A stretch of DNA of 64,000 bases from Coprinopsis marcescibilis (GCA_004369085.1 ML210174.1:124001-188000); one strand, 5' to 3'. Counted from the first letter of the stretch, positions 24,061-35,963 are shown. Notes: generated by a model from the letters alone, not told the origin. Made by a program: numbers and translations.

Positions 24061-24660
24061 TGCACGATTGTATGCATAGTTGAAAATATCGTGAACCAGT
24101 TCTGAGCTGCTCGATGACGTTCAGCGTTAAATGGAACAGGTCTTCCGTGGTGACGCGATGATGTTGATGGAAGATAGATTGTGTTCAAGCGCACATCGAT
24201 TATCAATGATCACGACTTTCTCTTTCTCTCTTTGACTTCCACCACCATCATCGGTAACAGTTCGAGCCACCGTACGCCCCTGACGCACAATGCTTCTTTG
24301 GCCCTCTTCGCAAATCTCCCGGAACATCAAGCTGGTCCAATAATTACAACGAACCGGTCTCAAAACTTTATCTTATCTGGTCGTGGCTCATATGTCGTTG
24401 AAGACAGACATTCGAATTAAAACTTGGGCATTTACTAGAGAGTTGGCTCGACCTTTGCCTATCTGACCAGGCTGCATTCGGATTACGATCGCGAGAGTGA
24501 GAGCGAGGCTGTCTATAAATGACATGGAATGCAATGGTAAGTGTCAGCCCTAGCAGAATGTGTATAAAAGCTGAACGCTTTTTCAGCAATCCCTAGCGCT
24601 TGGCTTTACATTCTATACCCCACCTACTCCTATACCCTACACTCTTTCGGTTTACTCCCC
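24061..24660. other. divergent intergenic region (AFG1 / secreted protein)
   Basis: 600 bp between the divergent starts at 24060 (-) and 24661 (+). It contains a TATA box for the plus-strand gene (separate entry), followed by a pyrimidine-rich leader. Nothing else was recognised. Confidence 0.5.
24563..24570 (+). promoter_or_regulatory. TATA box TATAAAAG
   Basis: A consensus TATA box 98 bp upstream of the ATG at 24661. The CT-rich stretch between them is typical of the start regions of highly expressed fungal genes. This supports a strong, regulated promoter for the secreted protein. Confidence 0.6.
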
Positions 24661-25674
24661 ATGCGTTCATTCTTCATCCTAATCCCCGCTCTTTCCTTCA
24701 TGAACATGGGCCTCGCCGCACCAAACCAAGGATCTTACAACCGAGGATCGGCTGCCCCAGAGAAGCGACAGTTTCACACCACGGACTTCAATACCGGCGG
24801 TTCTTCTGCTGGAGGTGAGGGTCCATTCGATTCCTTCCGCCCCAACGCCAACCCTGGTCCAAAAGATGGGGGCAAAGGGAAAGACTACACAATTCCTTAC
24901 AACGTCAAGCGTGCCATCTTCGACAACTTTCCTTTATTTGCCGGTGGACCTGCCCCACCCTCTCCTCCCAACCAGGGTCCATCCCCAATCTCGACTGTTG
25001 ATGCCAATACCAACTCGGCGGATGCTGGCCCCGACGGCGCGGACGTCATCTTGGGACAAGGCCGCAGGCCTTCAAGCCTTAACCAAAATGCGGTCATCCC
25101 CGCTATGAACCAACAGGCCCAGGGTGCTAGTGCAAGCGCCTCTGACGCTAGTGGCGCGCCGGTCAGCGATGTCGACTATAATCTCAACAAGAACCCTGGT
25201 CCAGGATCGTCCTTCACTTCGAGCATTGGTCAAGTTCTCGATACGGATTCATCGGGCTTACCCATCGATCCTTCTGGCAGTGATATGATCAGCGGTGTCA
25301 CTGGCTCTTTGCTTGTCAGTGGCCCCGTTGGTCTTGTGCTTAGGCCTGACTCCGGATTGAATACCAATATTCCCAACGGGATCCTCGGCAATGCTGGTAT
25401 TGACGTGTCCGACATCGATGGGGTTGACTCTGACGACAATGTCGACGCTACGGAATCTTGCGACGACGCCTCTAGCGAATCCAACTTGGGATCTCTACGC
25501 GATGCAATTGCCGACTCTTCTAGCATCGGTAATGGTTATGAATTTCTCAGTGCTAGCTCCTCTGGCGGTGGAGTGTCTGGCTTGCCTGGTGCTGGCTCCG
25601 TTACTGTCACCAATGGACAACCTTCTCAGGCTGAAGATGCAGTTCAAAGCATTCCTGACAGTGTATTCTCTTAA
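24661..25674 (+). CDS. small secreted protein with two dibasic (Kex2-type) sites
   Basis: An intronless 337-codon frame. Residues 1-20 form a clear secretion signal (MRSFFILIPALSFMNMGLAA), with likely cleavage before PNQ. Lys-Arg pairs at residues 35-36 (PEKR/QF) and 83-84 (NVKR/AI) are the type cut by Kex2 in the Golgi. They would release a 48-residue Gly/Pro-rich peptide starting with Gln. The rest is Ser/Gly/Asp/Asn-rich, acidic, nearly free of Cys, and low in complexity. It has no enzyme domain, no membrane segment after the signal and no clear GPI site. The role is unknown: cell-wall-associated, signalling peptide precursor or effector-like are all possible. Confidence 0.7.
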   Translation: MRSFFILIPALSFMNMGLAAPNQGSYNRGSAAPEKRQFHTTDFNTGGSSAGGEGPFDSFRPNANPGPKDGGKGKDYTIPYNVKRAIFDNFPLFAGGPAPPSPPNQGPSPISTVDANTNSADAGPDGADVILGQGRRPSSLNQNAVIPAMNQQAQGASASASDASGAPVSDVDYNLNKNPGPGSSFTSSIGQVLDTDSSGLPIDPSGSDMISGVTGSLLVSGPVGLVLRPDSGLNTNIPNGILGNAGIDVSDIDGVDSDDNVDATESCDDASSESNLGSLRDAIADSSSIGNGYEFLSASSSGGGVSGLPGAGSVTVTNGQPSQAEDAVQSIPDSVFS

Positions 25675-25691
25675 ACAGTTGTTTTGATCTC

Positions 25692-25723
25692 GATACTGTC
25701 TGTAGCTGATACTGTCTGTAGCT
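25692..25723 (+). repeat. 16-bp perfect tandem duplication
   Basis: GATACTGTCTGTAGCT occurs twice head to tail just after the stop of the secreted-protein gene, probably in its 3' UTR. Two perfect copies suggest a recent slippage event. Confidence 0.8.
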
Positions 25724-25844
25724 GGGTCATTCCTAACAATGTGTTGAATTGCCATGATACATCGGACTCTCTCTTTTACAATGAGTTTACCGTCCCCAGG
25801 TGGAATTGGCCCCTATGTTCGCGAATATAATTCAGTGCACATGC

Positions 25845-25893
25845 TAGTCACACCACCGCGTTAGTCACGTGTCAAAACTCCTAATTTAGTCAC
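25845..25893 (+). promoter_or_regulatory. three TAGTCAC direct repeats before ORC1
   Basis: TAGTCAC occurs at 25845, 25862 and 25887, all in the same orientation within 49 bp and ending 5 bp before the first ORC1 ATG (25899). The middle copy overlaps a CACGTG core. Three copies of a heptamer in this space are unlikely by chance, so a bound factor is plausible, but none is identified. If translation starts at the second ATG (25979), the cluster lies about 90-135 bp upstream. Confidence 0.4.
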
Positions 25894-25898
25894 AGCCC

Positions 25899-28800
25899 AT
25901 GGACAGCGCTGCGAACTCATCTTTCAGCCTCCAGAACTTGGACCAAATTTGTGGTTTCCCAAGAGTACCTGACACAATGTCTGTAACTCAAACCCCAAGA
26001 CGCTCGAGGAGATTTCAACCACTAGCGACCCCGTTGCTCAAGCAGGCCCCTCCACCTGGATTCGATTGCAGTTGGCGTGGCGAACCAATATTTACTCGAG
26101 CATGTAATGACGACCTGGACTTGACGCAAGAAGACCGCGAAGCGAAGGAGGAGGAGCAGGATGACAAACAGGCTGGGGATAAGGAGAAAGTCGAGGAAGA
26201 AACCGTGTTTTACGCGTCCTTCACTGTGAAGAAGCCACGGCCGAAGCAGTATCGTGGCAAGGGGTCTGCAGCTATCAAAGACTTAGACCATGTTTACCGT
26301 CCAGGAGACACAATTCTTGTAGAAACTGACGTGCTCTGCCGACAAAGGCGACCACCCAGTGTGGCTGTGATCATCTCAATGTGGGAAGTCAAGAAGGGCG
26401 GGGAAGACGTTAGTGGAGATCCCAGCCGAATGCGAGTACGGGTTCACTGGTTCTTGCGACCCTCTGAGCTGGCTGCAATTAGGCAGAAGCGGGAACATGC
26501 AGAGGTGCGTACATGTCTATTTCTATTATCTCCTGCTACTGAGAACGTTTGCAGAACGAAATCTACTATTCGCTCAGTTCAATAGACACTATTGGCCCAA
26601 GCGTCATTCTTTCCCATTGTACCATCTCAAACCACCAATCTTTCATTCAAAGCCCATCAAAGCCCAAGGCAAGACGGGGACCAGGCTATCACGACGTCGA
26701 TGAAGTGGAAGAAAACGGAAGCAAGTTCTACTGTCGATATGCTATCAACTCTCAGAGAGGCATATACTATGCATGGGATTGGGAAACCCAGCACAGCGAC
26801 GCTATGCGGGCAGTGCTAAACGTACCCGACGAATCATCCCCAGATTACGAAACCTGGGGTCAGGGTCTGGAGTGGAATGTCGACACGACGGAGACGCAAC
26901 CGCCGCGGAAGCCGAAGGGCAAGCCACCACGAAAGAAAGTAAAACTCGACGAGAGCACGAAAAAAACAGAACCACGGTCGGAAGACGAAGACGAAGACGT
27001 TGATGCGGATGAGGAAGAGGAAGAGGACGAAGACCCGGGCTCAGATGCTCAAATAGAGTCTGAAGAAGAAAGCGAGGATGAGCTCGCGGACGATGCTCAA
27101 AAGGAATGCGACGACGAAGACGCCGAAGAAAGCAACGACGATTACGGACCAGCGACTCCATCGCGTCGCAAACGGAAGAGAGAAGAAGGCGCTGCACCGA
27201 AAACGCCACGGAAACCAACCAAGAAGAACCTAGCTAAACCAACTCCACATTCCAAAGCTGCGCTCAAGAAACGACGGAAGCTAGAGGGGGCCTCTGCACG
27301 AACACGGAACTTCGTGATACGCCCCCCTGCGCTGCCGTCCAAGGCTGACTTGAGCCACCTACCCCGTGATCCTTGGCTTCGAGCAATGCATGTACTTCAT
27401 GTCGGGAACCGACCAGACGCCCTTCCATGTAGAGAAGTGGAGTACGAAAAGGTGTTGCGCTCTGTAGGAGACCTACTCGAAGAAGGGAGCGGAGGATGTG
27501 TTTGTAAGTTCATCATTCCCATTTGGAATGTTCCTTGCTAAGTATATGTAGACATCGCTGGGGTGCCTGGGACAGGGAAGACTGCCACTGTACACACTGT
27601 TGTTCGCGAACTCACGCGAATGGCAGAAGCTAACGTGAGTACCCCGCCTTCATTGTTTCTGGCTGCTTTCTCAATATTATTACAGGAAATCAGCCCATTC
27701 ACATATGTCGAAATCAACGGTCTGAGGATCCCGGAGCCTTCCGTTGCATATAGCTTGCTTTGGGATGCCATTTCGCAGAATGGCGACCCGACGAGCGGCA
27801 AGACCCAATCGCGGACAAGTTCGAAAGAGAGTCTCAAGGCCCTCACTGCCCATTTTAACGGCCGTACCAGGGGGCCAGCAGCCCATGCTTAGTGCGTCAA
27901 TTAATCCTTTGAAGACACTCCAGCTCTAACGTATGCTTTAGCGTTGTGCTAATGGACGAGCTAGACCAACTTGTCACGGCAAAGCAGGACGTCATATACA
28001 ATTTCTTTAACTGGCCTACACTTGCCGGAAGTAACCTGGTCGTAATCGCTGTCGCCAATACCTTTGATCTCCCAGAGCGGATCATGACTGGGCGTGTACG
28101 AAGCAGGCTGGGTAAGTCGTTCACTTTCAAGTGTCAAGCACGTTTGCCAACCACACTTCTGCTCTAAGGATACACGCGGATCAACTTTGAGCCCTATAAG
28201 AAAGAGCAGCTGCAAGAAATCGTCAAGGCGCGATTAGCGACGGCCAAGGAAGGGCTTGACGAAGCGCAAGCGGCGCAAGATGTTTTAAAGGAAGATGCTA
28301 TCAATTTGGCCGCCGTCAGAGTTGCTAGGATTACCGGAGATGCTCGAAGGGTCCTAGATGTATGCAGGTAGGAGCTCTGTCATTCCTAGACCCCCGAACC
28401 CCGCCCTAACCAAGTTCTAGACGAGTGGTAGAACTGGCAGGTGTAAAGAAAGAACCTGGCAAAGCGGCCCATGTCATGAAAGTCATGTCGATTATGCAAA
28501 ACAGCCCCACAGCGGGCTTCTTGGCTGACTGCAGTCTGCACGAACGTGTCATGCTGGCATCCCTCATCCGGTGTATCAAGCGCGAAGGTGTAGAGGATAT
28601 CAAATGGAGTGATGTACGTCCCCCTTGCTCTGGTATTAAAACGCCCACATTTTCTCTAACCTTGCGCCTTTAGCTGCAATACCAGCATACTAACTATCTG
28701 GGGGCGCTCTCTGGCGTGCACGAAAGTCGGAAACCGACAGCGGCCGAATTGGCCATGGTTCTCGACTCACTTGTTGCCTCCCGCGCCGTTCTTCTGGAAG

Positions 28801-28928
28801 AAGGAGCCGCAGTCGCACGTAAAGCGAACGGGGAGCGACGGTTGCTGTTGAATATCGAGCAAATCGAGGTCGAGCGTGTGCTCAGCGACGTGGGCGGACC
28901 TGCGTGGAAGAACGTGCTTAGCGCGTAA
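25899..28928 (+). CDS. ORC1: origin recognition complex subunit 1 (BAH and AAA+ domains)
   Basis: ORC1 is the ATPase subunit of ORC, which marks replication origins and loads MCM2-7 with Cdc6. The N-terminal third holds a BAH domain ([25 protein letters not shown], across an intron to [15 protein letters not shown] and [14 protein letters not shown]). It is followed by a long acidic and basic linker (about 26900-27350) rich in Glu/Asp runs and with NLS-like RRKRKREE. The AAA+ core shows Walker [16 protein letters not shown], Walker [17 protein letters not shown], sensor 1 [15 protein letters not shown], then [16 protein letters not shown]. The C-terminal winged-helix part runs from [14 protein letters not shown] to the stop. 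Several short introns interrupt it. The ATG at 25899 is the first in frame; the ATG at 25979 ([15 protein letters not shown]) is an equally reasonable start. It converges with PRM1. Confidence 0.95.
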
Positions 28929-29657
28929 CTTTCAAAGAGTTTGCTGTGTCCTCAGGCTGTATCTGGTCGATCGTTTGGAGTTTTTTTTTGCTTTTCTTTT
29001 GCTTTCGTAAAGAGCTGCTTCGCTGTAGCATTACTTTACTCATGTAACATCATTGTAATCTTCTGTGTATTAAATACCATATGCATCTTGTATACACCTT
29101 GTACTATACTGCGGCGCAAAGTCCGTGTCCACCCATGTCCACCATCGTTCTTAGTACCGGTTTCCAAGCACGTCCGAGTCTAAGAATAGATTCAAGATTC
29201 AGAACGACCTTGTTGTAGCAAGGGAAATTTTTGATTTCTTTGTCCAGTAAAAATACAACAAATTGGTTGGTAAGTAAGCAAGTAAATGATGCGTGGTAAT
29301 GGTTGCAGGCAAGTAATATGTACAGGTGCCGTATCTCCAATCCGTTGAGTTCGTATACAAAGTGCAAAATGCCAAAACAAAGCTACAAAACTTGTGAAAA
29401 GCGCATGTTCGATGTGATGTACAATATACAATTAGGTTGATCCAGCAAACGAAAAGAGTAGGGCTATGATATGCGTGTCGAGAGTCGTAAAGTTTGAACG
29501 TGCGTCGAGTTTCAATTAGAAGAAATTAAAGTAAAGTGGTGTGGTGGTGGTAAATGGATTGAGAGACTGTCCGAATGAGTGGTTGAATGTTTGAATATGA
29601 AAGATGTTGATTCGGAAGAATGCGTCGCAGTCGTCAAAAAAGTCGTGAAAAGAGATC
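28929..29657. other. convergent intergenic region (ORC1 / PRM1)
   Basis: About 730 bp between two stop codons, AT-rich and T-rich near 28980. It should contain both 3' UTRs and poly(A) sites. No ORF with recognisable content. Confidence 0.5.
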
Positions 29658-32600
29658 CTAAAACACACGAGGGACCGAAGGGTTCACACTGGTGGTGACA
29701 ACCTCTGCTGGGGCCATAAACGGGTTAACCTCCTTCGCTTCGTTCTTGCCAACAAACGGGTTAACATCGTTCCCCTCGTTCCTGGAGATAAAAGGGTTGA
29801 CGTCTGGCGTCTCGCCATTACCCATGAATGGGTTCGGTTGAGCAAAAGTCAACACCCGCGTGTTCGACTCCTGCGCCATCTGAGGTACGGGAAGCGAGGC
29901 CGCTCCCTTGCGAGCACGAGCCTCATTCAACGAGGCTTTGCTGCTACTCAAGTTCATCTGGTCCGCAGGGCCCCTGTTCGCCACCGTCCACCCCGGCACA
30001 CCCCGATGCGAGCCTTCCAAAGCAGCGTGCAGCGGGACGGGACCGACGTTTCCAGCGATCGGAGAGACAGTTTCATAAGAATTGGCGTTCGCATCCGACG
30101 GGACAACCTGAGTTGGTTGATGCCTTGGAGAATAGCGCTGCTGGACGGTAGGTGTCCAAGAGGGTGGCGTAGGCGTCCTTTGCTCCATGCGAATTTGCGA
30201 TTCCGGCCATCGAGAGGCAAACATGAGCGGTTCAGGTTTAACCTCCTGATCAGGCGTTGCCCCAGTCTGTTGGATGTCGGACGGGGTGTTAACGGTAATA
30301 ACCCTGAGTGCCGGGGGTGTAGTCAATCCTTGGAAAGGAGGAGGCGGGGATGCTGGTTCCTTCTTCTTCTTCAACGAGCCAAGCGCGCTCTTGACTTTAT
30401 TTCCAATCGAATAAAACTTGGACACCTTCCTAGGATCATCGCGATCATAGTCATCATCCGCATGAGACTGAACCTCCACCGCGTTGCCGAAGTAGGCCAG
30501 TGCATTATCATCCGGACCAGGAGAAACGTTTCTAGAGGGCACCGGACTAAGCTTCTCCACATCGGTCAGCTTTTGTTCCGGCAACCACTCGCTTCTGAGC
30601 TCTTCGTTCGTCATCCCGGTGGGCGTTAGATGCCTATGTGTCTGATCGTACTGTTTCTGTCCCTTTGCCCGACGCGCAGGAATGCCACAGCTGTGCCAGA
30701 GGACGACAGCGATGCCCATAAGGACAACGATGCCCCACAGGCCAAGGAAGATTGCAAAGGTGATGCGTTCCTTCCGAAGCATGTCCGCGTACGAGATGAC
30801 CAGTCGCGCAATGAGGCCCTGGTTGTCCTGGCTATCACCACTGCCCATAGCAGCAGCAGCAATCGGCGTCGAGGCCTCTTCCACAGCAGCAGGGGAGAGC
30901 ATGAGAGCCGTCTCGTTGACCCGTGGCATATTAACGCGAAGGTTCTCGTGCAAGAACTCGATTGCGTTCTCGATAGCATCGACTTTGGTTCCAATCAAGC
31001 ACCGAATGAACTCGGTTGCGGCAGGCCCGAGGATGGTTTCCCCAAACACAGACTGGACCGCGTTTTGAACGTCGTCGTAAAACTCGTTGAGGGTCGTGTT
31101 GAGACTGGTAGTGGTGATATTGACCCATCCAAAGAGACCTTCGTTGAGCGTTGTTTGAATGCCGTCGACTTGTGCGTTGATTTCGGCAGCATATGTGGCC
31201 GACTGGTTGAGCATGTTTTGGTTGATGGAGCTGGCGATGAGGGCGGAAAAGTCTTTGACAGTCTCGGCGGAACGTTCTTGGAACTTGTTGACGAGTGGTC
31301 CGAGGGCGAGCAGTTGGATTTCGATGCAGAGGAGACCGAAGACACCGATCATGAAACAAGCAGCCGCGGGAGGATGGAAGATGTAGTTGAAGAACCATTG
31401 CAACCGGTCAACCTTTTCTTGACTCAAATGAAATTTGTCTCTGAGCATGTTGGTGATCCGGGTGACGAAGGGGTGCTCGGTGTTGGCAGCGATGATGAGG
31501 AGGTTGGTTTTTGTGAGGGTGGTGACAGGAACGGCGGAATGGGAACCCTTGGTGACCATGTCTGTTTGCTGGTTCCAACGGGAACGGACGATATCGAGGT
31601 GGGCAATTTTGGAGCGCCACTTGTACCACGTCAACAGGCAGTTGAGACCGATGAGCACGAGAGCCAAAACGATGAGGATGGCGACACCAATCTTGGCACT
31701 CTTGACGATCTCATTTCCAACATCGTCGACAACGGAGAGGTCAAGCTCGGAACAGAACGAGACTCTGTTCTGTTCGGGGACAGGGAGAGTAGCCGAGTTG
31801 AAGGAGATTTCAGAAAAGGTGGTATTGATTTCAGCCTTGACGAGTTCGAAAGGACGGCTGATACTGTTCCATATCGTTAGATGACATCGCAAGGGAGAAG
31901 GTGCGGCACGTACATATCCTCAATCTTGTCCTTGATTGTGCTCACAGAGGGAATGGTATCGTTGAGGCGTCTGATACCCTCTTCGAATTCCAGAGGAAGG
32001 CTGATGTTGTCCAAGCCGGATATATCAGGTCTATCAAAAGCAGGGATATCGATATTGAACACGCTCGCAGCAGTTCGAATGCTGTTGATGAAGCTCTCCA
32101 GTCCGCCGAAGACAGTATCAAGCGCGACTCGAATACCCGCAGCAGCATTTTGAACGACATTATTGAGCTATTGTGCTTTTCAGCACGCGCACAAGACACT
32201 AGAGACCAAGCAAACGCACCTCTTGAACTGCACTAAGCATGATCTGGATCCCACTTCTCACAATCAGTTCCAACAGACAGAGAAACACGGATCGATAGAG
32301 GTCGATGAGAAAGTTGATGATGCCTTCCATTGCTGTAAGAGAAAATACAAGTGCAGAGCGAGCAGCGTTCAGAGACGCGTTTACGGCGTCAGCAAACTGT
32401 TCGTTCGCTGCGAGCGCCATGTAGCGGGGCATGCTAGCTGTTGAGGTCGCTGCACGTTCTGCTGCGAGACAGCTGGAGAGAAGATTCTGCTTTGCATTTG
32501 CGATCGCATCCTGTGAACTAGCAAGGGCAGCCTGGAGCCTAAATGCCACGAATACGAGGGAGAGTATCGGGTACGCCAGCCATGTTAGTGATAATAGGTG

Positions 32601-32672
32601 GGGAAGAGTGAGGTAAGGGGCCAGCATATGTGGTTTGGCAGGGTCAGATGGAGGAGAAGTAAAGAAAGACAT
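29658..32672 (-). CDS. PRM1: plasma membrane fusion protein Prm1
   Basis: Prm1 is a multispanning protein that stabilises plasma-membrane fusion between mating cells. The start [20 protein letters not shown] is followed by the first membrane segment ([19 protein letters not shown]), an Ala/Ser-rich extracellular helical region ([20 protein letters not shown]) and the segment [20 protein letters not shown]. After two introns come the second extracellular part ([17 protein letters not shown]), [22 protein letters not shown], a cytoplasmic loop, [22 protein letters not shown], another extracellular domain with NxT/S glycosylation sites, and [22 protein letters not shown]. The remaining 330 or so residues form a hydrophilic cytoplasmic tail that ends in an NPF repeat (separate entry). 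The topology fits the Prm1 family. The next gene upstream on the same strand is SEY1. Confidence 0.9.
29691..29834 (-). repeat. 36-bp coding tandem repeat, 12-residue NPF units in Prm1 tail
   Basis: The codons for Asn-Pro-Phe recur at 29826-29834, 29790-29798, 29754-29762 and 29718-29726, exactly 36 bp apart. Units read [36 protein letters not shown] and a degenerate [12 protein letters not shown]. The first three share NPF-x(4-5)-E-x(2)-D/E-V. NPF is the known ligand of EH domains in endocytic adaptors such as Eps15/Ede1/Pan1. Confidence 0.85.
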
Positions 32673-32924
32673 GGTCGGCCTGCGACAGAGATAAAGAGAA
32701 GGAAGAAGCCAAAGCTTGTCTGGCCTATTAACGTCCTCATTGTCACTGCAGGAAGTCCATATACAAATCGAATCCGAACAATGTCCGCCAAAAGTTATTG
32801 TCTCCGTCACGTGACACTGCCACCGACACCCTTCCCCTTTCAGCCCGCCCATTGTTCGCTCAGCCCATCCCTCGATACAAGGAAAAATAATAGATATCGT
32901 GTCGTTAGCTACACATCCGACTAG

Positions 32925-35900
32925 TTATTTCTGCCCAGGCTCCTGGCTCGAGTCTCTATCGCTCTCCTCTTCATACGAGTTCGCTCGCCGTGCCGGCACA
33001 GCCTCAACAACACCTGGTTGCGCCAACACTTCCCGCAACTTGGCCGTCCCTTGCTTTTGCACCTGCATTCCAATCAGTATCATAGCCAGTAGCACAAAAA
33101 GAAAGAAAACCCACCTCGCCCGCCACCGTGCGAATCACCTGTAGCAAAGGTCCGGTCAAACCCAGTTGGATGATCATGTACCTGTAAATCCGTGAGCGTC
33201 CACTTCAATTGTCTCGGGAACACCTCCGGTGTGGCAACAGCACTCACGCAGAAGCCAACGAAAACAATAAAAACGTAAAGTAGAGCGGGTTGAACAGCAC
33301 TGCCATCGCTTCGTTCCACCCAAGTACAACAAGAACCCCATAGATCCAATATGGAATCTGCGCAATGCTTGAGACCGTGCTCCGCTTCGCCTCCACGTAG
33401 TACGCATCCGCGTCCCGTCGGAACTTGTTGATAAGGTCCAGTCCTTTTGTGTCTGACAACACAGTCAGCGAGGATGAGAAATCGAAATCCTCGTTCGCCA
33501 AGTCGTCCCCGCCTTCGGATGGAAGCTCAAACTCGAGTTCGGGATCAATGGGCTTGATGGACGAGTACAAGGGCACAAGCTCCAACGTCTGTCGTCCGTG
33601 TAATTAAGCATTATGATGACCACAAAAAGAATAATAACGCCACACCTGTTCTTTCGCCTTCTTGAACGCGCCGTCAATGTCATCATCAGGTTTCCACACC
33701 CGAGGAACACCTTCCTCGTCATATCGGAAGCGCTCTTCAAAGTGGTTCCTCAACTTTCCGAGGATAGACTGATCAGCCGTTTGCTCTTCAATCTTGGCGC
33801 GCAGCACGATCCAGGCCCGTCGCTTCAATGCAGTCAACGAAGCCGCGTTCTCTTCCTCAGTGCAATCAAAGCCTGCAACCTCGCGTTAGCTCAGCATCCA
33901 AACGAGAGACCACGCAATAACTTACTCTTGGCTTTGGCGAGATAGGTGTTCTCAGCCTTGGTCAATGCATCTTTGAACGTCTTCAGCACCTTGTCCCACA
34001 TATCCGGAGCGGGCTTGGTCAAATGCATCTCAACCGGCTCAGACACAAGCTTCTTCACGCCCCTCTCGATCTGGTTGATCATCTTCTTGGTCTCATCCTT
34101 CCTGCACTGATCACCGACAGCCCTAAGCTCCTCCTTCAACAACCCCAACTCCTCCTCCCAACTCCAATCCGTTCCTTCCACCAACGCCTCGGTCGCAGCC
34201 TCTGTAAAGTTCTTCTCGCACTTTGTCCTCGCCTTCTGCATGACACCACCGAAGCTGTACTCATCCCCCTTCAACCCATCCAGCAGCTCCTTCTTGAACG
34301 TGGACAAACATGATTTGTGCAGATTCTTAAGCTGGCCTAGGAATAAAGGCGAGAGGGTAGAGTCGATCGCGGAGACCAGGTCCGCGCGTTTACGTGCATA
34401 CACGCCCTTGTGGTATCGCGAAGCGTCTTTATCGTAGCGAGCTAATACCCACAATGAGCATCATGCTGTAATAAGAACGAAACCCCCGAGTGCACTTACC
34501 CAAAGCCTGGGTTCTCCAATTCTTCATCAGTCCACCCAGACCCTCGACGACGCGACCGACTTCAATCGGTCTCTTCTGCGACTTGGCCTGGTCATTGAAC
34601 TCGGCCAACGCCCCAGCGGAAATTTCATCGCAGCGGAACTGCGCAAGCAGCTCCTGCTGCGTGGGCAGATCAAGATCCTTGTTACTCTGGACTTGTTCCT
34701 GCAAACACCATCAGTTCCCTTCAAGCGTCCTGTACACGTTCCGGTGACGTACCCAAATATTCTCCATGTACATCGCAACACCATCCGCAGGAATGCGCTT
34801 ATGGTACGCAGGCTTGAAGAGGTAGTCGGGCCTTTCCTTATCGGTGAACCTCTTCCTGAGAGACAGAACCTCCTGCTCAAACTTCTCAGGGACGAGGATT
34901 TTGTGGGGAAGAGTGGTGAAGGTCATGTCAAAGTAGTCCGAGAGCACTCGGTCCTTCAACTCGGAAGGCTTGCTGAGGCTGTCCCAAATGCGGTTCAAGT
35001 CGGCAGTTAACGTGGCTTGCAAGTTGGCTAGGGGCGTGGTTCCAATGTGGTCTCGAATAACGAACAGAAGCAGAGTTCGGCCAGTGTTTCTGTTGCAGAG
35101 CAGTAATTAGCAAACGATCAGGAAGATAGGGAGTTGACGCGTACCCCTTGCCGAACAGTCCGAGATTGACTTCGAACACCGTTTTGAGGAGACCCATGTT
35201 GGCCCCCTGGTAAAGACCGACTTGATGCTCCCACAAGTTCACGATGAGCACTTCGGACGAGGCCAAAGAGAACAACGCAGACTTCCTCTCAAAATCCTGT
35301 GCCGACATAAGTTCGTTAGACCCGCCTACATATTTAGCGTGGAGATGAACAGACCTGGTCCTCTCCTCGTTCCCGACCATCGGTACCCTCAACGTCCATG
35401 ACCATCACGCTCATATCCTTTCCGCGACACATCCAAATACCTGTTTACCCAATTAGCTGTGTTATCGAAATGAAGACTCGGGATAACTTGCCTTTGGTCG
35501 TTTGCTGTCTCCGCGTCTCGTCCATTACATCAAACGTCGTTCCAAACAGTCGATTTAGTAGAGTACCTGAGCCTCCAAGTCAGTAGCCCGTCTTTCTCCC
35601 AGTAAAACGGCCAGCGTATACGATAACATAGACTGATGGCCACATAACACAGTCATTGCATCACTCACTTTTGCCAGTTGATTGCGAACCGAACACAGCG
35701 ACAAGGTTGTACGCGAACCCGGTATCTCTCAGACCCCATCGCTCAATCTGCTGCGAAAGCTCCTGACTATAAATTGAAAATATTAGGACGAGGCAAAGTG
35801 CAACGTGTGTGGAGCCTGGCGAACTGACGTGAAGGTCTTGTCTTCCTCTATGACTTGTATCCTCTCCGTGCTCGCATCTACAACCCATTAGTATACTGTC

Positions 35901-35963
35901 TGGAGCTTTTGCAAAGGAGTCACCGCGCTCACCGCCGTTAACATGTGGCTTGCTATTCGCCAT
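32925..35963 (-). CDS. SEY1: dynamin-like ER fusion GTPase Sey1 (atlastin/RHD3 family)
   Basis: Sey1 mediates homotypic fusion of ER tubules by GTP hydrolysis. The first exons give [20 protein letters not shown] and the P-loop FGSQSTGKS, then [15 protein letters not shown] (switch 1), VMDVEGTDG (DxxG), [20 protein letters not shown] and the FVIRDH guanine-specificity motif. A long helical bundle follows ([39 protein letters not shown]). Two close hydrophobic segments near the C-terminus ([35 protein letters not shown]) form the ER hairpin, followed by an amphipathic helix and a charged tail ending SSQEPGQK. The ATG at 35963 opens [14 protein letters not shown]. Introns are numerous in the GTPase part. 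It is 253 bp from the PRM1 start, same strand. Confidence 0.95.
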
